DNA of 5,521 nucleotides from an uncultured bacterium. GTDB taxonomy: Bacteria > Bacteroidota > Bacteroidia > CAILMK01. Below the pieces are notes generated by a model. The model was given only the letters and a program-made list of their open reading frames with translations. It was not told where the DNA came from and did no database searches. A program made the position numbers and the translations under genes. The stretch is taken from contig CAILMK010000497.1 of the NCBI GenBank assembly GCA_903835275.1, forward strand, positions 1-5,521, read 5' to 3'. Positions 5,224 through 5,521 of this stretch are shown here, in pieces. Numbering within the stretch: position 1 is the stretch's first letter; the number at the start of each line of letters is the position of its first letter.

Positions 5224-5521
5224 ATTAATTTGACCCGGCATATTTGCTGTTTCTATTCCATCGGGAACTGTCACTGAGCAAGTAAAATAGGAATGCGATG
5301 CATTTGTCCCGTTACCAAATTGCCCGTAAGTATTCCCTCCGGTCTCACACATTTCCTGCACATTGTATCTAAGGCCCAGACTATGCTCCCCATATACATA
5401 ATTATTATATAACACCCCCTGGGCAGGTGATAGCATTTCCCAGTCTTTAGATGTTCCAATTAATTCAGGCGAATTTTTATGATTAGTTGAATGATCGCCA
5501 AGCTGGCCGTAGCTATCCCAT

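Larger units (their letters stand above)
4985..5521 (-). pseudogene. RCC1-repeat protein with T9SS sorting domain, 3' part, frameshifted near its end
   Basis: The minus-strand frame enters at the window edge and runs 112 residues to a stop at 5182-5184. It contains parts of two RCC1-type repeats: WDSYGQLGD (5494-5520), then GEHSLGL and GGNTYGQFGNGT (5305-5340). The second lacks the usual Trp before GGN and looks degenerate. RCC1 repeats form beta-propellers. After a linker comes LKVYPNPASSI, the start of a type A T9SS C-terminal sorting domain, and the frame then stops. The remaining 66 residues (VNVQLENGEF to TKLVKL, stop at 4985-4987) are intact in another frame. As written, the product would lose most of its secretion signal. 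The break coincides with a 5-bp duplication, so it may be a real mutation, a slippage switch or an assembly error. The 5' end of the gene lies outside the window. Family assignment rests on motif recognition and the true domain count is unknown. Confidence 0.8.

Noticed and set aside
5271..5459. Second minus-strand frame within the RCC1-type gene
   Set aside because: The RCC1 motifs GEHSLGL and GGNTYGQFGNGT lie in the other frame; this one has no recognisable features.

Overview
The window reads as ordinary chromosome from a member of the Bacteroidota (Bacteroidetes). Four things point there: the alanine racemase is fused in frame to the tail of a MurF ligase, an architecture typical of this phylum; there are two small exported DUF1573 proteins; the gene at the right edge carries a type IX secretion (T9SS) C-terminal sorting domain, a system confined to this group and its close relatives; and a TAnnTTTG-type -7 promoter box sits directly before rsmI. 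Shine-Dalgarno sequences are largely absent, which also fits.

Layout, left to right. Positions 1-1190 hold the 3' part of a murF-alr fusion gene on the + strand, with the racemase domain complete. Positions 1191-1441 are a 251-bp intergenic patch full of small repeats and hairpins, including a strong terminator-like stem and the probable rsmI promoter. Then come rsmI (16S rRNA 2'-O-methyltransferase) and lnt (apolipoprotein N-acyltransferase), adjacent or overlapping and probably one transcription unit. After a 110-bp A/T-rich gap come two tandem secreted DUF1573 genes separated by two perfect stem-loops, and a good rho-independent terminator at 4904-4931. The right end (4985-5521, - strand) is the 3' part of an RCC1-repeat, T9SS-exported protein. 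Its sorting domain is split by a frameshift that coincides with a 5-bp tandem duplication.

Functionally, MurF-Alr makes D-alanine and joins D-Ala-D-Ala to the peptidoglycan precursor, Lnt finishes lipoprotein maturation, and RsmI modifies the ribosomal decoding centre. The two DUF1573 proteins are periplasmic or exported and have no established role. The left half is therefore mainly cell-envelope and translation housekeeping.

No stretch longer than about 250 bp lacks a gene. I see no tRNA, rRNA, CRISPR array, insertion sequence or defence locus, and no evidence of a new multi-gene system. The points most worth a second look are the frameshifted sorting domain, the repeat-rich intergenic patches and the DUF1573 pair.
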